DNA of 64,000 nt from Deferribacteraceae bacterium UBA6793 (GTDB lineage Bacteria; Chrysiogenota; Deferribacteres; Deferribacterales; Geovibrionaceae): positions 124,001 to 188,000 of the forward strand of contig DKFP01000014.1 of the NCBI GenBank assembly GCA_002452405.1, in the 5' to 3' direction. Positions 33,921 to 42,681 of this stretch are shown piece after piece. The position numbers and the translations under genes are program-made. The notes beneath the pieces are model-generated. The model ran no database searches, was not told the DNA's origin, and worked only from the letters and a program-made list of their open reading frames with translations. The first letter of the stretch is position 1; each line of letters starts with the position of its first letter.

Positions 33921-34571
33921 TTACTTTCCGGTTACCGTCTCGGTTATTATTGATATAACTTGTTCTATTGTCAAGTCAGTTGTGTCGATTTCAACGGCAT
34001 TCTCCGCCTTTTTCAGCGGAGCGTGTTCTCTTTCGGAGTCCAGTTTATCACGTTTTATGATGTCTGCTTCTATCTCTTCGATGGTTTTTTCAAACCCCAT
34101 CGCCTCAAAATCCTTCATTCTGCGCCTTGCCCGTTCCCTTGGACTTGCCACCAGAAAGAACTTGTATTCCGCATCGGGAAATACACATGTGCCTATGTCG
34201 CGTCCATCCATTATAACGGAAGTTTTTGATGCCATGAGTCGCAGTTTGTCAGTCACCAGCCTGCGGATATCCTCAATGGCGGCAACGGCACTGACCTTTG
34301 AGGCTATTTCAGGCGTGCGTATAACGGTTGAGATGTCTTCTGTCTGACCGTTCAGTGTCAGAAAAAGCCTGCCGGCTGTGTCAAACTCAAGTCCGGCATG
34401 TGAAACCTGCTCAACCAGTGCCCCGGTCTCCGTATGTGTTTTCAGACCTATGTATGCGCACGCTCTGTAAAGCGCGCCGGAATCCAGATATGTTATGCCC
34501 AGATTTTTCGCAACAACCTTGCTGACGGTGCTTTTGCCGCTTCCGGCAGGACCGTCCACCGCTATCTTCAT
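33921..34571 (-). CDS. cmk: Cytidylate kinase
   Basis: 216 aa, phosphorylates CMP and dCMP. P-loop GPAGSGKST at the N-terminus, the CMP-binding MDGRDIGTCVFP and lid segment ASPRERARRRM. The start is one of two adjacent ATGs (34571 or 34574) behind GGAGGG, overlapping the aroA stop. An aroA-cmk-rpsA order is conserved in many proteobacteria. Confidence 0.94.
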   Translation of the reverse strand: MKIAVDGPAGSGKSTVSKVVAKNLGITYLDSGALYRACAYIGLKTHTETGALVEQVSHAGLEFDTAGRLFLTLNGQTEDISTVIRTPEIASKVSAVAAIEDIRRLVTDKLRLMASKTSVIMDGRDIGTCVFPDAEYKFFLVASPRERARRRMKDFEAMGFEKTIEEIEADIIKRDKLDSEREHAPLKKAENAVEIDTTDLTIEQVISIITETVTGK

Positions 34572-35851
34572 CATCCCTCCAGTTCGGAAAAGGTCTCCAT
34601 GAACGTGGGGAATGATACATCGACACACTGCACGTTGTCCACACTGATTTCACCGCCGAATCTTTTGGCAAGCATAATGGCTATCATGGCGATCCGGTGA
34701 TCGTCGAAAGATTTCAGAGCGGCTTTGGTGTTTACACTCTTTAAGGGGTAAACTTTCATGCCGTCTTCATACTCCTCTGTTTCGGCACCGAGTGCGTTGA
34801 GGTTGTGGAGCGTTGCGGCTATCCTGTCGCTCTCTTTAACGCGAAGTTCCTTTGCGCCGCGAATTGTCACCGGGCTTTCTGCGAAAAGCCCCAGAGTGGC
34901 TATCATAGGCAGCTCGTCTATAATGTTGGGGATTATGTCCCCTTCAATTGTGCATCCGTTGAACGTCTGAGAAGCAATGATGATGTCGCCCAGTTTCTCT
35001 GCCCCTCCCCGCTCGTTTTCGATTATGTATTTTACGCCCATATCGTCAAGAACCTTGAGCATCCCGCTTCTGGTTGGGTTAAGCCCCACGTTCTCAAGCA
35101 TAAGCTCCGAACCTTCGAACATGAGCGCCGCGCCGAGAAAGAATGCGGCCGACGAAAAATCGCCGGGAACAACTATATCGATGGCGTTAAGGTCGGCTCC
35201 GCCCTCAACTGTTATTTTAAGCCCCTCAGTGCGTATCTTTGCACCCAGAGCGGAAAGCATTATCTCGGTGTGGTTTCTTGTGACGGCTTTTTCGGTGTAG
35301 GTTGTAGCGCCTTCAACCTGAACTCCCGCCAGCAGAACGGCACTTTTAACCTGTGCGCTCTTGGTTTCAGCCATGATATCAGCGGCGTGCATCTTTGAAG
35401 GCATGATGGTCAGCGGAAGGCATCTTCCGTTGTCCCTTGCGGCGAAGTTCGCGCCCATTTTCGAAAGTGGGATTATGACTCTGTCCATGGGTCTTTTGCG
35501 CAGAGAGTGGTCGCCTGTCAGAACGATATATTTGCCCGAAGGCGCGTAAACGCCTGTCAGCAGTCTTGCCGTTGTGCCGGAGTTCATACAGTCGATAACG
35601 TTTTCCGGTTCTCTGAAGTTTTTATAGCCTTCAGAGATAACCGTAAAGCCGTTGACCGTCTCCTCAAAGGTAACGCCCATCGCCTGCATAGCCGCCATGG
35701 TAGCCTTTGTGTCGGCGGAAAGGAGCGGGTCGATTATGCGCCCTTTGCCCTTCGCCATGGAAAGGAACATGAACGAGCGGTGGCTGATAGATTTGTCCGA
35801 TGGAACGCGGACTGTGCCTTTAAGGCTTTTAACCTGTTTGAATACGGTCAT
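34571..35851 (-). CDS. aroA: 3-phosphoshikimate 1-carboxyvinyltransferase (EPSP synthase)
   Basis: 426 aa, sixth step of the shikimate pathway. Motifs: SDKSISHRSFM, CMNSGTTARLLTG, LNPTRSGML, RVKESDRI and the C-terminal DDHRIAM. The NSGTTARL loop resembles the Bacillus-type rather than the E. coli NAGTAMRPL form. It overlaps tyrA by 4 nt and cmk by at least 1 nt. Confidence 0.95.
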   Translation of the reverse strand: MTVFKQVKSLKGTVRVPSDKSISHRSFMFLSMAKGKGRIIDPLLSADTKATMAAMQAMGVTFEETVNGFTVISEGYKNFREPENVIDCMNSGTTARLLTGVYAPSGKYIVLTGDHSLRKRPMDRVIIPLSKMGANFAARDNGRCLPLTIMPSKMHAADIMAETKSAQVKSAVLLAGVQVEGATTYTEKAVTRNHTEIMLSALGAKIRTEGLKITVEGGADLNAIDIVVPGDFSSAAFFLGAALMFEGSELMLENVGLNPTRSGMLKVLDDMGVKYIIENERGGAEKLGDIIIASQTFNGCTIEGDIIPNIIDELPMIATLGLFAESPVTIRGAKELRVKESDRIAATLHNLNALGAETEEYEDGMKVYPLKSVNTKAALKSFDDHRIAMIAIMLAKRFGGEISVDNVQCVDVSFPTFMETFSELEG

Positions 35852-36675
35852 TTCAGGGTTCTCCTGATGCCCGCCGCTTTCTCTATCATGCTGTAAACGG
35901 CATCGGCATCTTTATTCTTTATTGCTTCTTTCCACACGTTCAGGAAAGAGATGTATTCGTCTATCATTGCGAGCATGTTTCCGTCGTTCTCCATAAAGAT
36001 GTCCGTCCACATGCGCGGGTCGCTCGCGGCTATTCTGGTGAAATCACGGAAGCCGCCTCCCGTGTAATTGAGTGCGTTGCTGTCTGTTTTGAACACCGTC
36101 TGCACCAGTGCGAAAGCCGATATGTGGGGGAGATGGCTTATCAGCCCGAAAACCCTGTCGTGGGTGGCTGCGTCCATTATGCAGACGCGCATACCGATTG
36201 ATTCGTGCAGATCTTTCAGTCCGTTCGGGTCAAGCCCTCCCTCAATTGGTGTGAGGATGTGACAAGCTCCGCCGAAAAGCCCGCTGATGGCGTTTGAAAA
36301 CCCGGAAACCTCTTTTCCCGCGATAGGGTGCCCGCCGCAGAAATTAAGTTTCGCAGCTTTCGCCGCCTCAACCGTGGCAGTCTTTGTGCTGCCGCCGTCT
36401 GTAACGGCTCCTTTGAACCCTTTGGCTCCGAGGTATTTCACAAACTCCACAGCCGAACGGACAGGCAGGCAGATATATAGCAGGTCGAAATCCAGTGACA
36501 AAAGGGTATCGGCATCATCGGTCAGGTATTCGAAAAGCCCGGTTTTTGCGGCGTTTGCCAGCGTTTCCTGGTTTTTGTCGTACGCGATGAGACTTATATT
36601 CTTCTCGGCAAATGACAGAGCCAGTGACCCGCCGATGAGTCCCAGACCCGCAAAAGCTATTGTTCTGATACTCAT
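35848..36675 (-). CDS. tyrA: Prephenate/arogenate dehydrogenase TyrA
   Basis: 275 aa, oxidative decarboxylation of prephenate or arogenate toward tyrosine. N-terminal Rossmann motif GLGLIGGSLA, then GGHPIAGKEVSG and a helical dimerisation domain with GGGFRDFTRIAASDP. No ACT domain is present. The cofactor motif favours NAD. It overlaps aroF and aroA by 4 nt each. Confidence 0.93.
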   Translation of the reverse strand: MSIRTIAFAGLGLIGGSLALSFAEKNISLIAYDKNQETLANAAKTGLFEYLTDDADTLLSLDFDLLYICLPVRSAVEFVKYLGAKGFKGAVTDGGSTKTATVEAAKAAKLNFCGGHPIAGKEVSGFSNAISGLFGGACHILTPIEGGLDPNGLKDLHESIGMRVCIMDAATHDRVFGLISHLPHISAFALVQTVFKTDSNALNYTGGGFRDFTRIAASDPRMWTDIFMENDGNMLAMIDEYISFLNVWKEAIKNKDADAVYSMIEKAAGIRRTLK

Positions 36676-37694
36676 GCAGTGGTCAGCTTTCTTCCTATGG
36701 TTTCTGCGATTATATTAAGACGCTTCATAAGAACGTCGAAATCATCCGGAAGTATGGACTGGTCGCCGTCGCTGAGAGCTTCTTCGGGGCACTGGTGCAC
36801 TTCGACTATAAGTCCGTCCGCACCCGCCGCAACAGCTGCCTGCGACATGGGCAGGATGCAGTCTCTGCGTCCTGTGCCGTGGCTGGGGTCTGCAACAACC
36901 GGAAGATGGCTCATGCTTTTCAGCACCGGAATAGCTGAAAGGTCCAGAGTATTTCTGGTCTCCGTTTCAAAGGTGCGTATGCCCCTTTCGCAGAGGATGA
37001 TATCGTCATTTCCGCCGGCAGCCACGTATTCAGCCGCCATGAGCAGTTCTTTCATCGTCGCCGCCAGCCCGCGTTTGAGCATGACGGGTTTTCTGACCGC
37101 GCCGAGGTCCTTCAGCAGACGGAAATTCTGCATATTCCGCGCGCCTATCTGGATTATATCCGTGTATTTACAGATAAGATCCATGTCGCGGGGATCCATA
37201 AGCTCGGTTATGACGAGCATGTTGTGGGCGTCCGCCGCCTCACGGAGGTATTTCAGTCCCTCCTCCCCAAGCCCCTGAAAGGCATAGGGGGAAGTGCGGG
37301 GCTTGAAAGCGCCGCCGCGAAGTATTCTTGCGCCCGCCTTGCTTGTGCGCTCCGCAAGGAGCATGAGCATTTCGCGGTTTTCAACGGAACAGGGACCCGC
37401 CATGACAACGACGTTTCCGCCGCCTATTTTAACGCCTTTTATATTGATAACTGTTTCAGTCTTTTTAAAATCGGAGCTAACCAGCTTGTAAGGTTTTGAT
37501 ATGGGCACGACCTTTTCAACGCCGGGCATGGCAAACAGTGGCTTTTCACGCAGGATACGCTCGTCGCCGATGGCTCCGAGTATTGTTCTGCCGTTTGTTT
37601 CGGACATGCTGGTTTTAAAGCCGAACTGCTCCAGCCTGTTCTGAACATGGTCTATGTCAGCCTTTGCCGCATCCTTTTTAAAAACGATTATCAT
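36672..37694 (-). CDS. aroF: DAHP synthase, type I-beta with ferredoxin-like domain
   Basis: 340 aa, entry enzyme of the shikimate pathway. An N-terminal ferredoxin-like regulatory domain (about 1-70) precedes the KDPG-type barrel with MAGPCSVEN, RGGAFKPRTSPYAFQG, LKRG and DPSHGTG. Fused ferredoxin-like domains in this class mediate feedback by phenylalanine or tyrosine in characterised members such as Thermotoga. It is coupled to hisC before it and tyrA after it by 4-nt overlaps. Confidence 0.94.
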   Translation of the reverse strand: MIIVFKKDAAKADIDHVQNRLEQFGFKTSMSETNGRTILGAIGDERILREKPLFAMPGVEKVVPISKPYKLVSSDFKKTETVINIKGVKIGGGNVVVMAGPCSVENREMLMLLAERTSKAGARILRGGAFKPRTSPYAFQGLGEEGLKYLREAADAHNMLVITELMDPRDMDLICKYTDIIQIGARNMQNFRLLKDLGAVRKPVMLKRGLAATMKELLMAAEYVAAGGNDDIILCERGIRTFETETRNTLDLSAIPVLKSMSHLPVVADPSHGTGRRDCILPMSQAAVAAGADGLIVEVHQCPEEALSDGDQSILPDDFDVLMKRLNIIAETIGRKLTTA

Positions 37695-38788
37695 TTGCCG
37701 AGAACCTTTTTAAGCTGCTCGACGAAGGCTTCGTTCTCTTCCATCGTGCCGACGGAGACTCGGATATATTTGCCAAGTGAGGGTCCGAGGTAGCGGACAA
37801 TGATGCCTTTTTTCAGAAGTTCGTTGAACACCTTTTCGCCATCTCCCACCTCAACAAGGATAAAGTTCGCCTGTGATTTGATAAAGGGCAGTTCAAGGTT
37901 CTTAAACTCTTTCTGAAGGTAGTTTCTGCCTTTTTTATTCTTTTTAATTACCTTGTCAAGATATGCAGCGTCTCCAAGAGCCGCTTCCGCAGCTACCTGT
38001 GCAGCCATATTCGTGTTGAAGGGCTGACGAACGCGGTTCATCATGTCAATAGCCATGGCATCTGCAACCACGTATCCGCAGCGCAGAGCCGCGAGCCCGT
38101 ATGCTTTCGAAAAAGTGCGCATGATGAATATGTTATGGAATTTATCCAGATATTTCATTGTATCGGGGAAGTCTTTCGCATCCGCGAACTCAACGTATGC
38201 TTCATCGAACACCACTATAACGTCGGAAGGAACTTTTTCCATGAAAGCGCGCAGTTCTTTGTCTGCGGTGTATGCGCCGGTGGGGTTGTTGGGGTTTGCG
38301 ATGAATATCATGCGGGTCTTATCGTTAATAGCCGCAAGAAGCGCGTCGAAGTCGAATGAGAAGTCTTTTTTACAGGGTATCCAGTTGCATGATTTGCCCG
38401 CCGCCTGAGCTATGGATGAGTAAACGGAGAAGCTGGGCGCGGGGCTTATAACATGTTCGCCGTCTTTCAGGAACGTGCGGATTGCGAGTTCGATTATCTC
38501 GTTTGAGCCTGTTCCGAAAAGCAGCATGTCTGCGGGTACTTCAAGTTTTGCGGCAAGTTTTGTACGCAGGTAGTGTGCGTCGCCGTATGGATAGCGTGAA
38601 ATTTCGGGAAAGAAGTCTTTGATCGCAGTTTTTACCTTGGGCGAAGGACCGAAAGGGTTTTCGTTTGACGCAAGTTTTATAGCTTCCTTGATTCCAAGCT
38701 CTCTTTCAAGCTCTTTAACGGGTTTGCCGGGTTTGTAGGGCACAATGTCTGAAATTGCTTTTCCGGCGAGTTTTTTAAAATCTGTCAT
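37691..38788 (-). CDS. hisC: HisC-type PLP aminotransferase
   Basis: 365 aa, class I/II aminotransferase of the histidinol-phosphate family. Motifs: ASNENPFGPSP, ANPNNPTGAY, the PLP lysine region RTFSKAYGLAALRCGY and the final VGTMEENEAF. Its place between pheA and aroF, with no other his genes nearby, suggests that it transaminates prephenate, phenylpyruvate or hydroxyphenylpyruvate in vivo, possibly in addition to histidine synthesis. That is inference from context. Confidence 0.9.
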   Translation of the reverse strand: MTDFKKLAGKAISDIVPYKPGKPVKELERELGIKEAIKLASNENPFGPSPKVKTAIKDFFPEISRYPYGDAHYLRTKLAAKLEVPADMLLFGTGSNEIIELAIRTFLKDGEHVISPAPSFSVYSSIAQAAGKSCNWIPCKKDFSFDFDALLAAINDKTRMIFIANPNNPTGAYTADKELRAFMEKVPSDVIVVFDEAYVEFADAKDFPDTMKYLDKFHNIFIMRTFSKAYGLAALRCGYVVADAMAIDMMNRVRQPFNTNMAAQVAAEAALGDAAYLDKVIKKNKKGRNYLQKEFKNLELPFIKSQANFILVEVGDGEKVFNELLKKGIIVRYLGPSLGKYIRVSVGTMEENEAFVEQLKKVLGK

Positions 38789-39855
38789 TTTTCCCCCTTA
38801 GGATAGGAACCGAGCACCTTGAAAAATGCCGTATGTTCGCTGAGACCGTCCAGTGCGGTTTTTAATCTTTTATCCGCTATATGCCCTTCCACGTCAACAA
38901 AAAAGACGTATTCCCACGCCTTTTGGCGGGAGGGACGGGACTCGATCTTTGTCATGTTAACTTCCGCCTTTGCGAGCACCGAGAGTGCCTCGTAAAGCGA
39001 ACCCGCTTTGTGGGCAACTGAGAAGACGATGGAAGTTTTGTCGTTGCCCGACGGCAGTGGCTCATAGTTGCCTATCAGCAGGAACCGTGTGAAATTGTTC
39101 GGGTTGTCCTCGATGGATTTTTCAACCACCCGCAGGCTGTATTTAAGCTGCGCCATCTCGCTTGATATGGCTGCGACGGTAGGGTCTTTGGACGCAAGTT
39201 CCGCCGCCTTCGCAGTTGAATCTATTTCGTGGACGGGGATGTCGGGGCAGTTGGCTGCAAGCCATTTGCGGCACTGACCGATAGCCTGATAGTGGCTGTA
39301 TACCACCTGAACGTCTTCGAAATTGCCCGTTTTGTTCATAAGGTTATGGCTTATCTCAAGGTATATCTCGCCGCATATTTTCAGGTGGCTGGTGGTGAAG
39401 GTGTCGAGAGTGTGGTTGACTATGCCCTCAAGGGAGTTTTCAACAGGCACTATGCCGAACGCCATCCGTCCGCGTTCCACGCTGTCGAACACTTCGGGGA
39501 TATTGCGGATGGGTATCAGAGTTGCGGAGAGCCCGAACTGCTTGATTGCCGCCATGTTTGTGAAAGTACCTTCGGGTCCCAGATATCCAACCTTCTGCAC
39601 CTCTTCCAGAGAGAGGGAGGCGGAGATTATCTCCCGATAGACCGAGCGCAGCGCGTCGTTTGGGAACGGACCCCGGTTAAGCCCTGTCAGGCGGTCGAAA
39701 ATCTTCTTCTCGCGTGAGGGTACGTAAAGGGGCTGTCCTGCGGCTTTCTTTATCTCGCCTATGTGCATTGCCTCTTTCGCCCTGTTGTTAAGAAGTTCCA
39801 GAATCTTCTGGTCGATGTCGTCAATGTTTTGTCTGTGTTTGTCAAGTTCTTCCAT
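38785..39855 (-). CDS. pheA: Chorismate mutase/prephenate dehydratase
   Basis: 356-aa bifunctional P-protein, the first gene of the aromatic operon. AroQ chorismate mutase (about 1-85: RQNIDDIDQKILELLNNRA), prephenate dehydratase (about 95-265: GYLGPEGTFT, and NFTRFLLIG near the end) and a C-terminal ACT domain with the phenylalanine-binding ESRPSR motif. I chose ATG at 39855; a TTG at 39891 is in frame but gives an atypical extension. No leader peptide rich in Phe codons was seen upstream, so control is probably by the ACT domain. Confidence 0.94.
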   Translation of the reverse strand: MEELDKHRQNIDDIDQKILELLNNRAKEAMHIGEIKKAAGQPLYVPSREKKIFDRLTGLNRGPFPNDALRSVYREIISASLSLEEVQKVGYLGPEGTFTNMAAIKQFGLSATLIPIRNIPEVFDSVERGRMAFGIVPVENSLEGIVNHTLDTFTTSHLKICGEIYLEISHNLMNKTGNFEDVQVVYSHYQAIGQCRKWLAANCPDIPVHEIDSTAKAAELASKDPTVAAISSEMAQLKYSLRVVEKSIEDNPNNFTRFLLIGNYEPLPSGNDKTSIVFSVAHKAGSLYEALSVLAKAEVNMTKIESRPSRQKAWEYVFFVDVEGHIADKRLKTALDGLSEHTAFFKVLGSYPKGEK

Positions 39856-40051
39856 GCCAGAAAAGATAGCAGACAAATGCCCGTTTCGCAAGAGTTTGAA
39901 GCATGTTTTGATGTAAAAAAATTAAAACACTATATTATCTCTGAGAAGCCGGTGTGTTTGGTTAGTTATTTAACTATTTTTCGAAACAGATTGATTTCAT
40001 CAACGCCTGTCTGTATATTCTGAAATATCAACGTAATCAGGTGAAAATAAC

Positions 40052-41089
40052 TTGAAAATATTAATATTCAATCCGTCCTTTCTTGGCGACAGCGTGCTGA
40101 CGACACCGCTGATACAGGCTGTTAAGAACAAATATCCGGAAGCGAAAATATCTTTCTGCGTGCGTCCGGAATATGTTCCTCTCTTTGAGGGACTTGCGGA
40201 GATTTCGGAAGTGATACCTTTCGACAAGCGCAGAAGCTATTCAGGATTGTCAGGCATCTTCCGTTTTGCTAAAGAGCTTGAACTGCGTGGTTTTGATATG
40301 GTGCTCTCTCCCCACAAATCTTTCCGCACAAACCTGACTCTGTTTCTGGCAAAAATACCTGTTCGCGTGGGGTTTGTTGAGGGTGCGTTTTCCGCTCTTC
40401 TTACGAAATCATGCGCAAGATATATGGATATGCACGAGGTGCAGAGAAACCTGACCCTTTACGAAACAGCTTTCGGTGAATATCCGGCGAAATATCCTTT
40501 AAAGGTTGCCATCGATGAAAATATGAAGGCGGAGTTTGCAGAACTGGGTAAAAATCTTATAGGTATCGCACCCGGAAGCGTTTGGGCTACGAAGATGTGG
40601 CCTGCGGAGCGGTTTGCCGAGGTGGCAGACAGGCTTAAAGAGGAAGGATACACTCCGGTGATAATCGGTTCGCCGGAAGACGTGCCCGCCGCCGAAAAAC
40701 TTATGCAGGCGGCTAAACATGAACATATTAACATGTGCGGGAAAACCTCTCTGAAAGAGCTTCCCGCTCTGATAGCGAATTTTGAGTTCCTTGTCACGAA
40801 CGATTCAGGTCCAATGCACATAGCCGTTGCGGCAGGTGTGCGGTGCGTCGCCATCTTCGGACCAACTGTGAAGGAGCTCGGATTCACGCCTTATGACGAA
40901 GTGAGCCGCGTTGCGGAAGTGGAGGGGCTTAGCTGCCGCCCCTGCGGGCTGCACGGCAGTAAAAAATGCCCTAAGAAGCACTTCCGCTGTATGCTTGAGA
41001 TATCAGTGAACGACGTTCTGGCGCTCCTTGAAAAAGAGGTTGTTGCTGAGCCTGTCGAAGCGAAATACGAAACCGTGAAGGCGGACTGA
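40052..41089 (+). CDS. ADP-heptose:LPS heptosyltransferase (GT9, WaaF-like)
   Basis: 345 aa, LPS inner-core assembly at the cytoplasmic face of the inner membrane. GT9 motifs: NPSFLGDSVLTTPLI, APGSVWATKMWPAERFAEV and NDSGPMHIAVAAGV. The start is a TTG (40052) behind CAGGTG. The C-terminal Cys cluster CRPCGLHGSKKC is shared with the next gene. Coupled to it by a TGATG overlap. Heptosyltransferase II is the closest type, but exact acceptor specificity is inference. Confidence 0.87.
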   Translation: MKILIFNPSFLGDSVLTTPLIQAVKNKYPEAKISFCVRPEYVPLFEGLAEISEVIPFDKRRSYSGLSGIFRFAKELELRGFDMVLSPHKSFRTNLTLFLAKIPVRVGFVEGAFSALLTKSCARYMDMHEVQRNLTLYETAFGEYPAKYPLKVAIDENMKAEFAELGKNLIGIAPGSVWATKMWPAERFAEVADRLKEEGYTPVIIGSPEDVPAAEKLMQAAKHEHINMCGKTSLKELPALIANFEFLVTNDSGPMHIAVAAGVRCVAIFGPTVKELGFTPYDEVSRVAEVEGLSCRPCGLHGSKKCPKKHFRCMLEISVNDVLALLEKEVVAEPVEAKYETVKAD

Positions 41090-42027
41090 TGAAAGTTCTT
41101 TTCGTCCGTTTCAGCTCCCTTGGCGACATAATCCTCACCACGGGGGTTATACGTAAATTTAAGGAACTGTTCCCTGATGCCGAGGCGGATGTGCTCACCT
41201 ATGCACCGTTTGCCGACGTTTTCAGAGGGTTGCCGTTTGTTAACCGTGTGCTGGAACACAACAAAAAAGACGGGATAATTTCTTATTTCAGCCTTGTCCA
41301 GAAAGAAACCGAGGATTACGACCATATTTTCGACCTCCACGGTAAGGTTCTTTCCATGTTCCTGCGGTTCCATGCGCAGGCTGACTATCATAAATATGTG
41401 AAGGATTCTGCCGCCAGACGCAGATTTGTGAAAACGCGCAAACACGATCCACGGCTTGAACTTCACGTTGTACAGAAATACTTTGAACCGATCGCGCATA
41501 CCTTCAACGTTCCGATGCCGGAGCTTGAGGAGCTGCGCCCAGTGCTGTTTTCCGATGCCAGGTCGGTGGCTAAGCACGTTCTGGTGCACCCCTTCGCCAG
41601 CAGATATACGAAGACCTATCCCTATGCGGGAGAGCTTGCGGAGCTTCTGATAGAGAACGGATATATGCCTGTTTTCGCAGGTGACGGAAAAGCGCCGGAC
41701 GTTAAAGGTATAATTGACAGAACGGGTAAATCGAAAATAAGGGATTTTTTTGATACGATAGCGTCATGCGGGGCTGTGATATCGTCCGATTCGGGACCGC
41801 TCCATGCCGCCGTCGCCCTCAGAAAGCCCACGGTCGGGATATTCGGCTCGACGACAAAGGATTTCGGATTTTATCCGTCATTTTCGGGTGTGAGGGTTGT
41901 GGAGGATAACTCCGTTGAGTGCCGTCCTTGTGATGTGCACGGGCTTGAAACCTGCCCGAAAGGTCATTTTGACTGCATGAAAAAACTCACGCCGGATAAG
42001 ATTGTAGAGGCTCTTAAAAGCCTTTGA
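41089..42027 (+). CDS. GT9-family glycosyltransferase (heptosyltransferase-like)
   Basis: 312 aa, second GT9 enzyme of the pair. N-terminal FVRFSSLGDIILTTGV, central HPFASRYTKTYPYAGELAELL and C-terminal SDSGPLHAAVALRKPTVGIFG. It lacks the canonical K-x-WP motif (here YTKTYPY), so its donor may differ from ADP-heptose. It is convergent with tetR, overlapping it by 14 nt. Confidence 0.85.
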   Translation: MKVLFVRFSSLGDIILTTGVIRKFKELFPDAEADVLTYAPFADVFRGLPFVNRVLEHNKKDGIISYFSLVQKETEDYDHIFDLHGKVLSMFLRFHAQADYHKYVKDSAARRRFVKTRKHDPRLELHVVQKYFEPIAHTFNVPMPELEELRPVLFSDARSVAKHVLVHPFASRYTKTYPYAGELAELLIENGYMPVFAGDGKAPDVKGIIDRTGKSKIRDFFDTIASCGAVISSDSGPLHAAVALRKPTVGIFGSTTKDFGFYPSFSGVRVVEDNSVECRPCDVHGLETCPKGHFDCMKKLTPDKIVEALKSL

Positions 42028-42598
42028 CACCATTCAGAAACAGTTTTACGCAGGTCTCTGCGTGTCTTTCGATTTCGGCGCTGTCCGGTATGCTTCTGGT
42101 ATTCATCAAAATAGGCGAGCGCATGGAGAGCAGCATGGAAATAAGCATGTTTGCCATCCTGTCCGCGTCTTTGACATTCAGTCTGTCCGCCAGAAACACT
42201 GTAAGCGGTTTTCTGCGGGCATCCTGAATCATGCTTTTGAACATACTGCCTATCTCGCTTCCGTCGCCGCTTTCGGCTATCATCATTCGGAAAAGCTCCA
42301 GCCTGTGCTTTGCCATGTGCATGGTGACGAACTGTATGCCGAATTTCACCAGCTCCTTTTCAGGGGATAAATCGCCGAAAACGTAGGTGTCGTTCTCTTT
42401 ACTCATCTGGGAAATGACTTCCGCAAACAGGTCTGATTTTGATACGAAATAGCGGTATACAGTCTGTTTTGTGACGCAGGCTGTCTTTGCCACTTCGTCC
42501 ATGCTGGTTCGGGTATAGCCATGGCTGAGAAAGAGTTCCCTGCCTGCTTTTATTATGCTTTCGCGTTTTGTTTTATAGTTTTCAAGCGCCTTTGACAT
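42014..42598 (-). CDS. TetR-family repressor
   Basis: 194 aa. The DNA-binding helices TSMDEVAKTACVTKQTVYRYF lie at about 31-52, followed by a TetR ligand-binding core. It is divergent from an EamA permease gene with two matching 16-bp palindromes between them, so it very likely represses that gene and itself. The ligand is unknown; it may be a compound exported by the permease. Confidence 0.93.
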   Translation of the reverse strand: MSKALENYKTKRESIIKAGRELFLSHGYTRTSMDEVAKTACVTKQTVYRYFVSKSDLFAEVISQMSKENDTYVFGDLSPEKELVKFGIQFVTMHMAKHRLELFRMMIAESGDGSEIGSMFKSMIQDARRKPLTVFLADRLNVKDADRMANMLISMLLSMRSPILMNTRSIPDSAEIERHAETCVKLFLNGVKGF

Positions 42599-42604
42599 AT
42601 CTAA

Positions 42605-42633
42605 AGAATACCTGTTGACAACAATACTGTCAA
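42605..42633 (-). promoter_or_regulatory. tetR promoter
   Basis: On the minus strand, a perfect TTGACA (42633-42628), 17-bp spacer and TATTCT (42610-42605) precede the tetR ATG. The -35 lies inside the first operator palindrome, so operator binding would block it. Confidence 0.7.
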
Positions 42634-42638
42634 GTATT
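42623..42638. promoter_or_regulatory. TetR operator 1
   Basis: Perfect inverted repeat AATACT-GTCA-AGTATT, 16 bp. It shares the core nATACTnnnnAGTATn with the second palindrome 23 bp away, the kind of paired site expected for a TetR dimer. Confidence 0.75.
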
Positions 42639-42645
42639 AGCTTGT

Positions 42646-42661
42646 CATACTATACAGTATG
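42646..42661. promoter_or_regulatory. TetR operator 2
   Basis: Perfect inverted repeat CATACT-ATAC-AGTATG, 16 bp, lying 20 bp upstream of the eamA ATG. The 23-bp centre-to-centre distance from operator 1 is about two helical turns, so two dimers could bind the same face or adjacent faces. Confidence 0.75.
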
Positions 42662-42681
42662 ATTTATTGAGGAGCTTAACA

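Noticed and set aside
39856..40051. Phenylalanine leader-peptide attenuator before pheA
   Set aside because: No short ORF with Phe codon runs and no terminator with T-run is visible on the minus strand of this 196-bp region.
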